A program made the translations under genes and the position numbers. Below are positions 26,270-35,228 of a stretch of DNA of 64,000 nucleotides, one piece after another. Source of the stretch: Anoxynatronum sibiricum (GTDB taxonomy: Bacteria; Bacillota; Clostridia; Peptostreptococcales; Tindalliaceae). The notes under the pieces are model-generated. The model did no database searches. It was not told the origin of the DNA and worked only from the letters and a program-made list of their open reading frames with translations. How positions within the stretch are numbered: the stretch's first letter is position 1; every line of letters starts with the position of its first letter. Where the stretch lies: positions 1 to 64,000 of the forward strand of contig NZ_JBCITM010000008.1 of the NCBI RefSeq assembly GCF_039414295.1, given 5' to 3'.

Positions 26270-27874
26270 TCACCGAAAAATGGTTCCCACGCCGGTGATG
26301 CTTTCTTTCAGTGGTCCGTCGTATTCACTGTCACCGGGGTTCAGGCTGTTGATGACCACACCGTTGGCAGAGGCCCGGGAGTGAATGTATTTGCCTTCTC
26401 CCAGATACATGGCGATGTGGCCGGGGAAGAAAATCAGATCTGCCGGCTGAACAGCTTCCAGAGAAATGGGTTTCAGGTACTCTTCTTTCATGACGGCATC
26501 CCGGTAGATCACCAGGCCGTTGAGCAAATAGGCCATGGAGCAGAGTCCGGAACAGTCGATGCCCAGGGAGGTGCGGCCACCCCAGCGATATTGGGCACCC
26601 TGGTAGGCCAGCGCCGTTTCCATGAGCTTACGCCGCAGGGCCGCTGCTTCTTCGCCGTTCAGGGTGGTTCCTGCAGGTTGCAAAGGCTTCATGGGGCTGA
26701 TAAAGGCGGTGCGCACCCAGCCGGTTTCTCCTGCAGGGAGCATGACCTCTGACCAGTCTTCCGATACCCGGCCCGTCAACTGCACCCGGCTTCCCCGGGT
26801 GAGGGTTTGGATCACATGGTACTGATATTTGGGGCCGGCCATCACGTCTGCCAGGGGATGCATGATCAGGTGCCCCGCCAGGGTCTGCCACCGGTCTGCC
26901 CGGCTTTCATCCATCACCAGCTGCGTTTCGTGGAGGTAGCCTTCATAGCCATAGTCGGTGCGAATGTGATGCCAACCGCCTCCCATGCTCCGCAGCCGGG
27001 TGACCACCATGCCGCTGATGGCCTCATCAGCCATTTCGCTCTGAAAATGGGGATGCAGCTGAATGGGGGCGGTGGTGGGTGTGACCACGGCCAGGGCAGG
27101 GGCAGCGGCGGTCATGTGATGATACACCAACCGGGAGATGTGACCGATGAGACGCTTGGCCTCCAGATTATCTACTGCATCGTTCACAAAAGCTCCGATG
27201 AGGTATTGCTGATCAGGCAGGCTCACCAGCCCCACATCGTGGTTCAGCGTGGGCAGCTCCCCGGTTTTGTGTGCCACCTTTACTTTCTTGGGCAGGTAGC
27301 GGCGCAGTGAGTCCCGATCCTGCTGGTTCTCCAAAAAGGTGAGCATCAGCCGGCACAGGGCAGGAGTAGCCAGTTTTTCCTGAAGAATCAGTTCCAGCAG
27401 GGTCACCATATCACCTGCCGTGGTCAGGTTTTGCCGCCCTTGACGGGCCGATTCAAAGTCCATCATTTTTCGCTGCAGTCGGGTGTTTTTCAATCCCAGG
27501 GCTGCCGCCAGGCCGTTGATCCGTTCCATTCCCAAAAGATCCATGAGCACGTTGGTGGCAGTGTTGTCACTGACAGTGATCATCAGCTGCACCAGATCCT
27601 GGAACTGGTAGCTGCCGGCAGCCAGATCGGTCACCAGGCTGTAGGCCACCTGTTCTGCCGGCTGAATTTCAATGGATTGATCAAGGGCAAACCGTCCTTC
27701 TGCCACCTGGTTCATGGCCTCTGCCATGATGAGCAGCTTGATGGTGCTGGCGGAAGGCATGGGTTGATGGTCATTCAGCTGAATCAACCACTGACCCCGG
27801 CTCACATCCTTCACCGTCACCGCCACCTGGGCGTTGGTTTTTTGCAGCAGGGAATGGATCTGTTGTGTCAGCAT
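26270..27874 (-). CDS. Serine beta-lactamase-like / SH3 / NlpC-P60 fusion peptidase
   Basis: 534 residues in two halves. Residues 1-255 form a class A beta-lactamase-type serine hydrolase: S43-x-x-K46, S102-D103-N104 and K203-T204-G205 are all present, but the usual omega-loop E-x-x-L-N is not. Residues 275-395 look like two bacterial SH3 domains. Residues 410-534 are an NlpC/P60 cysteine peptidase (Cys 441 in D-C-S-G, His 486, His 498). The SH3-SH3-NlpC part has the layout of YkfC-type gamma-D-glutamyl-L-diamino acid endopeptidases. There is no signal peptide, so it should work in the cytoplasm on imported murein peptides. It is the last gene of the opp/epimerase/lysA cluster. Confidence 0.9.
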   Translation of the reverse strand: MLTQQIHSLLQKTNAQVAVTVKDVSRGQWLIQLNDHQPMPSASTIKLLIMAEAMNQVAEGRFALDQSIEIQPAEQVAYSLVTDLAAGSYQFQDLVQLMITVSDNTATNVLMDLLGMERINGLAAALGLKNTRLQRKMMDFESARQGRQNLTTAGDMVTLLELILQEKLATPALCRLMLTFLENQQDRDSLRRYLPKKVKVAHKTGELPTLNHDVGLVSLPDQQYLIGAFVNDAVDNLEAKRLIGHISRLVYHHMTAAAPALAVVTPTTAPIQLHPHFQSEMADEAISGMVVTRLRSMGGGWHHIRTDYGYEGYLHETQLVMDESRADRWQTLAGHLIMHPLADVMAGPKYQYHVIQTLTRGSRVQLTGRVSEDWSEVMLPAGETGWVRTAFISPMKPLQPAGTTLNGEEAAALRRKLMETALAYQGAQYRWGGRTSLGIDCSGLCSMAYLLNGLVIYRDAVMKEEYLKPISLEAVQPADLIFFPGHIAMYLGEGKYIHSRASANGVVINSLNPGDSEYDGPLKESITGVGTIFR

Positions 27875-27979
27875 GATTGTCCTCCCTATTTCTTCAGATT
27901 TGACTTCGTTTTTACTCAGCTTAGGTGCGCTTTAAGTTCATTCTAAGTTCATTTTGTTTTGATGTTGATTTCATACTGA

Positions 27980-29287
27980 TTATAGTGATCCATTGGCAAT
28001 TTCCGCTGCCCGCCGTTCCCGCATCAGCAGGTCTTCCCGGGTTTCCCGGTCCACCATGAGGCGGGCCTGATCTCCGGTGAGAAGTACCACGGCCGGGCGG
28101 GGAAGGCGATTGTAGTTGTTGGCCATGGATTCGTTGTAGGCACCGGTGCTAAGCACCGCCAGCACATCTCCCCGTTCCAGGGGCGGGGTTTTGAGATCCC
28201 AGATGAGAATATCACCGGTTTCACAACACTTGCCCGCCACGGTGACAGTTTCACTGCAGGGCTGATCCATCTTGTTGGCAACCACCGCTCCATAGACAGC
28301 ACCGTAAAGAGCCGGGCGGATGTTGTCAGGCAGACCGCCGTCAACACTCACATAGGTGCGTACTCCGGGAATGGTTTTCACCGCCCCCACAGTGTAGAGG
28401 GTAATGCCCGCTTCTCCCACAATCCACCGGCCCGGCTCAATGGTGACCTGGGGAACCGGCAGTTTCAGCCTGTCGGCGCAGGCACTCACCGTTTCCATGA
28501 TGGCATCGGTATAGTAGGAGGCAGGATGCGGGCTGTCTTCGGTGGTGTATTGAATGCCATAGCCACCACCGGTATTCAGTTCCCGCACAGTCAGTCCCAG
28601 GCTTTCCTGCAGCTGACGGCACAGGGTCATCACCCGTTCCACGGCTGCCACATACACTTCCTGCTCAAAAAGATTGGAACCAATGTGAAAGTGGAAGCCC
28701 GCCAGATCAAGGTGAGGGCTCTCCATAGCTTTTTTGACGGCGGCTTCAATGATTGCGGGTGCCAGGGGGATGCCAAACTTGGTATCCTTCTGGCCGGTCA
28801 TGATGTGCCGGTGGGTTTTCCCTTCCACCTCCGGCACCACCCGCAGCTGAATGGTCATGGCGGCACCTGCTGCTGCGGCCACCGCCTCCAGCATGTCAAT
28901 TTCTTCAGGATGATCCACCACCACCCGGCCCACCCGGTGGCTCACTGCCATTTCCAATTCTTCCAGACTTTTATTGTTGCCGTGGAAAATCACCCGTTCC
29001 ATGGGAAAACCAGCCTGCACCGCTGTGTAAAGCTCACCGCCGGAAACCACATCCAGGCAAAGTCCTTCGCTTTCGATGATGCGGCACATGGCCATGGAAA
29101 GAAAGGCCTTGCTGGCATAGGCGGCCCGGCTGCCGGGGTACTGATCGAGAAAATCTGTTTTCACCTGCCGGCACCGCTGCCGAATCAGGTCTTCCGACAC
29201 CACGTACAGGGGTGTTCCGTAGGTACCGGCCAGCTTCACCATGTCTTGGCCGGCAAAGTGGAAATGATTGTTGGCTTGATTGTTCAT
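27980..29287 (-). CDS. lysA: Diaminopimelate decarboxylase
   Basis: 435 residues, a fold-III PLP enzyme. The PLP lysine lies in Y-A-S-K-A-F, the phosphate-binding part in N-T-G-G-G-Y-G and E-P-G-R, and the active-site cysteine in C-C-E-T-G-D. F-H-F-H-I-G-S and the C-terminal Y-N-E-S-M-A-N-N-Y-N-R-L-P-R-P are typical of LysA rather than ornithine decarboxylase. It converts meso-diaminopimelate to lysine and CO2. Here it follows a peptide transporter and precedes a murein-peptide endopeptidase, which suggests a catabolic or salvage role for released diaminopimelate besides lysine synthesis. Confidence 0.94.
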   Translation of the reverse strand: MNNQANNHFHFAGQDMVKLAGTYGTPLYVVSEDLIRQRCRQVKTDFLDQYPGSRAAYASKAFLSMAMCRIIESEGLCLDVVSGGELYTAVQAGFPMERVIFHGNNKSLEELEMAVSHRVGRVVVDHPEEIDMLEAVAAAAGAAMTIQLRVVPEVEGKTHRHIMTGQKDTKFGIPLAPAIIEAAVKKAMESPHLDLAGFHFHIGSNLFEQEVYVAAVERVMTLCRQLQESLGLTVRELNTGGGYGIQYTTEDSPHPASYYTDAIMETVSACADRLKLPVPQVTIEPGRWIVGEAGITLYTVGAVKTIPGVRTYVSVDGGLPDNIRPALYGAVYGAVVANKMDQPCSETVTVAGKCCETGDILIWDLKTPPLERGDVLAVLSTGAYNESMANNYNRLPRPAVVLLTGDQARLMVDRETREDLLMRERRAAEIANGSL

Positions 29288-29304
29288 TGAAACCGCTCCT
29301 CACA

Positions 29305-29402
29305 CTGCGGCCTGAGCCGCTTCCTTCTGATCCTCATTCCAGTTCTGATGCTGATTCTCATCTGATACCGGTACTGATTCTAATCTGATACTGATGATGA
29401 TT
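29305..29402. repeat. Short imperfect tandem repeats
   Basis: Repeated variants of CTGATTCT(C/A)ATCTGATAC in the 115-bp gap between oppF and lysA. Low-complexity; no function apparent. Confidence 0.5.
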
Positions 29403-30476
29403 CTAATGCTGGTTTTCTTCAGGCTTCCCCTGGTGCTGCTGTTCAGCGGGGTACAGGTGACAGGCCACGTAGTGATTCGGCTCCGGCTCTGTCATCACGG
29501 GGATCTCCTGAGAGCAGACCGGCATACACTGGGGGCAGCGGGTGTGGAACACGCAGCCTTTCGGTGGATTACTGGGGCTGGGCACGTCGCCCTTCAGTAC
29601 CGCCTTCACCGCTGTATGGTCCGGATCAGCCACGGGAATGGCAGACAGCAGGGCCTGGGTGTAGGGATGCAGGGGATTTTCAAAAAGACGGTCTGTTTCC
29701 GTCAGTTCCGCCAGTCTTCCCAGATACATGACCCCCACCCGGTCGGAAATATGCTTCACCACCGACAGATCGTGGGCGATGAAGAGGTAGGTGAGTCCCA
29801 ACTCTGCCTGCAGGTCTTTCAGAAGGTTGAGAATCTGACTCTGAATGGAGACATCCAGCGCGCTCACCGGCTCGTCACAGATGATCATGCGGGGGTTGAG
29901 GCACAGGGCCCGGGCAATACCGATGCGTTGCCGCTGGCCGCCGCTGAATTCGTGGGGATACCGGCCGATGTGGTAATCAGATAATCCCACCATCTCCATC
30001 AGCTGCCGGATGCGCTGCTGCACACCCTCGCCTGAGGCCAGCTGGTGATAGGTGATGATTTCTGTCAGCATGTCTCCCACCGTCTGCCGGGGGTTCAGAG
30101 AACCGTAGGGGTCCTGAAAAATAATCTGTACTTCTTTACGATACGCCTTCATTTCACTTTTAGAAAGAGTGAAAATATTTTTTCCCCGAAAAAGCACCTC
30201 GCCGTCGGTGTGGGACACCAGGCGCATGATGGTTTTTCCCGTGGTGGTTTTGCCGCAGCCCGACTCACCCACCAGTCCCAGGGTTTCCCCCTCCTTAATG
30301 TCAAAACTCACATCATCAACAGCCTTCACGTGACCCACTACCCGGGAGAGAACGCCCCCCTTGATGGGATAGTACTTCTTCAGATGAGACACCTTCATGA
30401 TGGTTTCGCCAGCGGCCTTTGGGGTCGGCGCGTTGATTTCCTGATCTGTTTTTATCATTTCTCCGTCTGGATTCAC
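29403..30476 (-). CDS. oppF: Oligopeptide ABC transporter ATPase OppF
   Basis: 357 residues: Walker A G-E-S-G-C-G-K-T-T, signature S-G-G-Q-R-Q-R, Walker B I-I-C-D-E-P, and the C-terminal oligopeptide-type extension with the cysteine-rich H-T-R-C-P-Q-C-M-P-V-C. It powers peptide uptake with OppD. I choose the GTG at 30476: it has AAGGAGGTG upstream and forms a GTGA overlap with the oppD stop. The frame open to 30512 has no such support. Confidence 0.95.
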   Translation of the reverse strand: MNPDGEMIKTDQEINAPTPKAAGETIMKVSHLKKYYPIKGGVLSRVVGHVKAVDDVSFDIKEGETLGLVGESGCGKTTTGKTIMRLVSHTDGEVLFRGKNIFTLSKSEMKAYRKEVQIIFQDPYGSLNPRQTVGDMLTEIITYHQLASGEGVQQRIRQLMEMVGLSDYHIGRYPHEFSGGQRQRIGIARALCLNPRMIICDEPVSALDVSIQSQILNLLKDLQAELGLTYLFIAHDLSVVKHISDRVGVMYLGRLAELTETDRLFENPLHPYTQALLSAIPVADPDHTAVKAVLKGDVPSPSNPPKGCVFHTRCPQCMPVCSQEIPVMTEPEPNHYVACHLYPAEQQHQGKPEENQH

Positions 30477-31456
30477 TGGGCCACCTCCTTCCCATGGCGG
30501 GGATAGAAACACCGCACCTCATGGCCCGGCGCCACTTCCAGCAAGGCTGGTTCTGCTTCACGGCACCTGTCGGTGGCAAATTCGCACCGGTTGTTGAACT
30601 TGCAGCCCTTGGGGGCATTCAGGGGATTGGGAACCACTCCCTTAATTTCGTAGAGGCGCTGTTCTTTTTCATGGAGTTTGGGAATGGAACGGATGAGGCC
30701 TTCGGTATAGGGATGCCCCGGCTCACGGAAAATCTGGCGCACGGGGGCTGTTTCCACCACCCGACCGGCATACATCACAATCACCCGCTGGCACATCTCT
30801 GCCACCACTGCCAGATCATGGGTGATCATCATAATGGAGGTGGAAAGCTGTTCCTTCAGATCCTTCATCAGTTCCAGGATCTGGGCCTGAATGGTGACAT
30901 CCAGGGCGGTGGTGGGTTCGTCGGCAATCAGAAGCTTGGGGTTACAGGTGAGGGCCATGGCGATCATTGCCCGTTGCTGCATGCCGCCGCTCAGCTGGTG
31001 GGGGTATTCCGCCACCCGCTTTTCCGGCGAGGAAATGCCCACCAGGGCCAGGTATTCAACGGCCGTCTGCCAGGCCTGCTTTCGGCTCATTCCCTGATGA
31101 AGGCGCAGGGGTTCACACAACTGGTTACCGATGGTGTACACCGGGTTCAGGGAGGTCATGGGCTCCTGAAAAATCATGGAAATCTCATTGCCCCGTATAC
31201 GGCGCATTTCCCGCTCCGACAGCTTGGTCAGATCTTTGCCGTCAAAGTGGATTTCCCCCTTCACTTTTCCCGGGTGAGCCACCAGGCCCATGATGGACAG
31301 GGATGTGACACTTTTGCCACAGCCCGATTCGCCCACCACGCCCACAGTTTCTTTTTGATCGATGTAAAAGCTGACTTGATCCACTGCCCGCACCACGCCG
31401 TCGGGGGTGCTGAACTCAGTGGTCAGGTCTTTCAGTTCCAATAAATGCGTCTGCAT
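30473..31456 (-). CDS. oppD: Oligopeptide ABC transporter ATPase OppD
   Basis: 327 residues: Walker A G-E-S-G-C-G-K-S, signature L-S-G-G-M-Q-Q-R, Walker B L-I-A-D-E-P, and a C-terminal extension with C-K-F-N-N-R-C-E-F-A that fits the iron-sulfur-type cysteine pattern of OppD/DppD. A strong GGAGGAGG site precedes the ATG. It lies 17 bp after oppC and is coupled to oppF. Confidence 0.95.
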   Translation of the reverse strand: MQTHLLELKDLTTEFSTPDGVVRAVDQVSFYIDQKETVGVVGESGCGKSVTSLSIMGLVAHPGKVKGEIHFDGKDLTKLSEREMRRIRGNEISMIFQEPMTSLNPVYTIGNQLCEPLRLHQGMSRKQAWQTAVEYLALVGISSPEKRVAEYPHQLSGGMQQRAMIAMALTCNPKLLIADEPTTALDVTIQAQILELMKDLKEQLSTSIMMITHDLAVVAEMCQRVIVMYAGRVVETAPVRQIFREPGHPYTEGLIRSIPKLHEKEQRLYEIKGVVPNPLNAPKGCKFNNRCEFATDRCREAEPALLEVAPGHEVRCFYPRHGKEVAQ

Positions 31457-31473
31457 GTCAACCCCTCCTCCAG

Positions 31474-32388
31474 CTATTCTTTCATGCGGGGATCCAGCAC
31501 GTCCCGCAGTCCGTCGCCCAGCAGGTTAAAACCCAGCACCACAATCATCACCGCCAGCCCGGGAAAGGTGACTCCCCACCAGGCTGTGCGCATGTACTGG
31601 CGTTCCAGGGACATTTGAAAGCCCCAGGTGGCCTGTTCTGAAGTGGCTCCCAACCCAAGAAAGCTGAGGCCGGCTTCGGCGATGATGGGATTGGCAATTC
31701 CCATGGTGGCGTACACAATGATGGTGGCCAGGCAGTTGGGAAGAATGTGTTTAAACATAATCTTGGCGTCATGAAACCCCAGCCCCCGGGCCGCCTGCAC
31801 ATATTCCCGCTCTTTCAGGGAAATCACTTCACTGCGCACCAGCCGGGCAAAAGTGGGCCACCCGGCAAAGGAAAGGGCGAAAATCACGTTTTCGATCCCC
31901 TGTCCCCGCACTGCCATGATGGCCATGGCGAGAATGATGCCGGGAAAGGCGATGAAGGCATCCACCAGCCGCATCATCACGGCTTCAATTTTTCCGCCGT
32001 AGTAGCCGGCCACCAGGCCCACCACCACACCGATGGCCGCCTGAATGCTTACCACGCTGACACCGACAAAAAGGGAGATGCGGGCCCCATAAATAATACG
32101 GCTCAGGACATCCCGGCCGAAAAAGTCGGTGCCCAGCAGGTGTTCGCCCCCGGGGGCCTGATGAGCATTGCGGATGTTTTGGGCAAAGGGATCAAAGGGG
32201 GTGAGCTGCCGCCCGAAGATGGCCAGGAGCAGGAACAGAATCACAATCACCAGCCCAAAGATGGCGGTGGGATTCTTCTTGAACCGGCGCAGGGCGTCAT
32301 CCCGAAAGCTGGTACTGCGTTGAATGGTGACTTCAGCAGGCATCACCGGCGGTTCAGGCATGGGTGATTGCAGATTGGATGATGTCAT
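31474..32388 (-). CDS. oppC: Oligopeptide ABC transporter permease OppC
   Basis: 304 residues with six membrane segments and a long cytoplasmic N-terminus typical of OppC/DppC. The EAA coupling loop is visible as E-Y-V-Q-A-A-R-G-L-G near residue 200. It pairs with OppB to form the channel. GGGAGGG site before the ATG; 24 bp after oppB. Confidence 0.95.
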   Translation of the reverse strand: MTSSNLQSPMPEPPVMPAEVTIQRSTSFRDDALRRFKKNPTAIFGLVIVILFLLLAIFGRQLTPFDPFAQNIRNAHQAPGGEHLLGTDFFGRDVLSRIIYGARISLFVGVSVVSIQAAIGVVVGLVAGYYGGKIEAVMMRLVDAFIAFPGIILAMAIMAVRGQGIENVIFALSFAGWPTFARLVRSEVISLKEREYVQAARGLGFHDAKIMFKHILPNCLATIIVYATMGIANPIIAEAGLSFLGLGATSEQATWGFQMSLERQYMRTAWWGVTFPGLAVMIVVLGFNLLGDGLRDVLDPRMKE

Positions 32389-32412
32389 GGACGTTTCCCT
32401 CCCGTCGGTTCA

Positions 32413-33333
32413 TTAGTCGTAACGGATTCGAGGTTCCAGGAATCCGTAGAGAATATCGGTGATGAGATTAATCAGGATAAAAATCATGGCGAAGATGAAC
32501 AGATTGCCCATAATCATGGGGTAGTCCCTGGCCAGCAGCCGGGTGTAGGCAAAACGGCCGATGCCCGGATAGGCGAAGATGCTTTCCACGATCACCGACC
32601 CGCCCAGCCGGGAACCCAGCTGCACCCCGATCACTGTGACCACCGGCAGCATGGCATTTTTCAGTGCGTGTTTGTAGATCACCAGCTGGCGGCGCAATCC
32701 CTTGGCCCGGGCGGTGCGAATATAATCCTGCTTCATCACCTCCAACATGCTGGAACGGGTGAGGCGGGTGATGATGCCCGCTCCCGGCATTCCCAGGGCA
32801 ATGGCAGGCATGATGAGATGGGCCAGAGTGCCGGAGCCGCTGGCGGGGAGCATGCGCAAAGAGTAGGAAAAGATGAGCATCAGCATCAGCCCCATCCAGA
32901 AATTGGGCATGGAAATGCCCAGCAGGGCAAACACCCGGGCAAAAGAGTCGGCAAAGGTATTTTGTTTCACCGCTGATAAAATGCCCACGGGAACGCCAAT
33001 GCCAATGGATACAATGAAGGAAGCCATCACCAGCTTCATGGTGGCGGGCAACCGCTGAATCAGGGTGGAAAAGACAGGGCGGCCGTCCTGCAGCGAGTAG
33101 CCCATGTCGCCTCTTACGATGCCGCTGACCCATTTGATATATTGCTTGTGAATGGGTTCATTCAGCCCCATGGCTTCCCGAATGGCCTCCACCTGTTCGG
33201 CGGTGGCGTCTTCTCCTGCCCGCATAAGAGCCGGGTCCCCCGGCACCAGATGCACCAGGGAAAAGGTGAGCACCGTCACCAGGAAGATGACCGGGATGGC
33301 CTGGAGCAGTCGTTTCATGATGTAAATATGCAT
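32413..33333 (-). CDS. oppB: Oligopeptide ABC transporter permease OppB
   Basis: 306 residues, six membrane segments; begins M-x-x-Y-I-x-K-R-L-L-Q-A-I-P as OppB/DppB do. The coupling loop D-Y-I-R-T-A-R-A-K-G-L lies near residue 200. AAGGAG site before the ATG. It heads the compact oppBCDF run. Confidence 0.95.
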   Translation of the reverse strand: MHIYIMKRLLQAIPVIFLVTVLTFSLVHLVPGDPALMRAGEDATAEQVEAIREAMGLNEPIHKQYIKWVSGIVRGDMGYSLQDGRPVFSTLIQRLPATMKLVMASFIVSIGIGVPVGILSAVKQNTFADSFARVFALLGISMPNFWMGLMLMLIFSYSLRMLPASGSGTLAHLIMPAIALGMPGAGIITRLTRSSMLEVMKQDYIRTARAKGLRRQLVIYKHALKNAMLPVVTVIGVQLGSRLGGSVIVESIFAYPGIGRFAYTRLLARDYPMIMGNLFIFAMIFILINLITDILYGFLEPRIRYD

Positions 33334-33476
33334 GGTAACACTCCTTACGGAATGATTTTTTCAGAGAAAAGGAGCAGGGTGGCGTCCACGCCTGCTCCCA
33401 CAGCAGTTCATTCATGAATTTCTTTCGCGTCCTTGGTTCTGTACCTTAGTCCTGTGCTTTTGATCAGGAGCGGGTG

Positions 33477-35057
33477 CTATTGCTTCCAGTAGGCGTCTTT
33501 CAAGTTTCGACTGCGCACCACAAAGTTATAGTCGAACTCAAAATCTGCATTCCAGGCCATCCACATCTGGCTGTTGCGCAGGGGTACATTGTAGGCATCT
33601 TCCGTCATGATCCGCTGAGCTTCTGAGTAAAGGGCTTTACGGGCGTCCTGGTCACCAATGATCTGAACAGCCTCTTCCACCAGACGGTTGACTTCCGGGT
33701 GATTATAAGCGGTGGTGCCTGTTCCGTTGATGAAACGGCTCATGAAATCGTGGGGATCATACATGCCGGTGGAACCCATATGATACAACTGGAAATCACC
33801 GTCAAGAATCTTCGCCAGGGCTGAGCTGAACTCCATGGTTTCCAGCACCAGTTCAATGCCCACATCGCCGTAGAAACTACGGGCCAGCTCACCAAACTCG
33901 ATATTCTCAGTGCTGTTGGACATGGTCACCGTCAGGGTAAGGCCATCGCCGTAACCGGCTTCCTCCAGCAGTTGCTTTGCCTTTTCAGGGTTGTACTCAT
34001 ACTTGTAGGTGGCTTCATCGTCGTAGGCCCAGGTGCCCGCAATAATGGGATTGTGCATCACAGAGGCCGTGGGCCACACGTGCTTCACAATGGCTTCTTT
34101 ATCAAGGGCATAGTTCAGCGCCTGACGAATACGCACGTCATTAAGCACATCGCTGCCTGCGTAGGCATGGTTGATGGCCAGGGGGAAGTAATTCAGCGTC
34201 TGGGACATCACCAGCGTAAAATCCGGGTCTTCAATGAGGGTGTCAATTTCCCGCTCAGGGGGATAGGTGAAGTCAATGTTCCCTGCCAACAACTCGGCAA
34301 ACCGGGTTTCCCCTTCAGGAATCTCACGGCGAAGGATGGTTTCCAGAATGGCTGGGCCTTCGAAATAGTCATCATACCGTTCCAGTTGAATGTAATCATT
34401 GGGAATCCATTCCACCAGCTTGAAAGGACCACTGCCCACCGGCTGGAAAGCGAAGGTGCCCTGACCGTCTTCGTAAGGCTCGGCAGGTGCCAGGTGCCGG
34501 GGAACGATGAACCGGCGCAGGCTGGTCCAGGCGGCAGCGTTGGGTGTTTCTGTGGTGAATTTCACCGTGTAGTCATCCAGGGCTTCCACCGTGGACACAT
34601 GGGTACGGGTACGGTGGGGAGAACCAAAATCTTCGTTTAGAATTGTTTCATAAGTGAACACCACGTCGTGGGCTGTCAACGGCTCGCCATCATGCCAGGT
34701 GACATCCTCCCGCAGGGTAAAGATATAGGTCAGGTCGTCGGGGGTTTCCATTCCTGTGGCCAGGTCAAACTGCATTTCCAGATTCTCATCAGGGTAGATG
34801 AGTGAGTTGAACACCAGCTCCAGCACTTCTTCCGCATATGAAGAGGTGGTGAGACGGGGGTCAAGGGAATCCGGGTCTTGCATGGCACCCCAGATCAGGT
34901 CGGTGCGGGCACCCGGAGCAGCACCCGGTGCCGGTGCAGCTTCTCCGTTGCCGCTCTCCGGTGCGGGCGCAGGATCAGAAGAACCGCAGGCACTGAGGGC
35001 CACCATGGAAATAATCAATATTACGGTCAACATCCATAACAGGCTTTTTTTGTTCAA
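33477..35057 (-). CDS. oppA: Peptide-binding lipoprotein (SBP_bac_5 family)
   Basis: 526 residues with a signal peptide ending in lipobox L-S-A-C (Cys 24), an Ala/Pro/Gly-rich linker, and a family 5 solute-binding domain (D-P-D-S-L-D-P-R near the start, D-V-R-I-R-Q-A-L-N-Y-A-L-D-K near 310). It captures peptides outside the membrane for OppBCDF. The start is a TTG at 35057 with GGGAGG nine bases upstream. By context the natural ligand could be murein tripeptide, as for Bacillus DppE beside the ykf genes; this is inference. Confidence 0.93.
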   Translation of the reverse strand: MNKKSLLWMLTVILIISMVALSACGSSDPAPAPESGNGEAAPAPGAAPGARTDLIWGAMQDPDSLDPRLTTSSYAEEVLELVFNSLIYPDENLEMQFDLATGMETPDDLTYIFTLREDVTWHDGEPLTAHDVVFTYETILNEDFGSPHRTRTHVSTVEALDDYTVKFTTETPNAAAWTSLRRFIVPRHLAPAEPYEDGQGTFAFQPVGSGPFKLVEWIPNDYIQLERYDDYFEGPAILETILRREIPEGETRFAELLAGNIDFTYPPEREIDTLIEDPDFTLVMSQTLNYFPLAINHAYAGSDVLNDVRIRQALNYALDKEAIVKHVWPTASVMHNPIIAGTWAYDDEATYKYEYNPEKAKQLLEEAGYGDGLTLTVTMSNSTENIEFGELARSFYGDVGIELVLETMEFSSALAKILDGDFQLYHMGSTGMYDPHDFMSRFINGTGTTAYNHPEVNRLVEEAVQIIGDQDARKALYSEAQRIMTEDAYNVPLRNSQMWMAWNADFEFDYNFVVRSRNLKDAYWKQ

Positions 35058-35228
35058 TTCAATTCCTCCCTTTGTCTGTTTACTGTTTGTTGCCCTGCTG
35101 TGTCGAGAGGCATCCCCTCCTTCGTTCTCCCTTGCTTCCGCTCATGGGCACCCATTCAGCGCCTGCCGGTACCGCCTTTGGTTTCGGCAGGGCCATGCCC
35201 CAGATACGGTGCATTCACATGTGTTCTT

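Noticed and set aside
29305..29402. Tandem array or attachment site between oppF and lysA
   Set aside because: Only short degenerate CTGAT-type repeats; no flanking duplication or integrase.
28526..31444. Long plus-strand frames opposite lysA and oppD
   Set aside because: Antisense shadows of well-identified genes, His/Gly-rich, no start signals.
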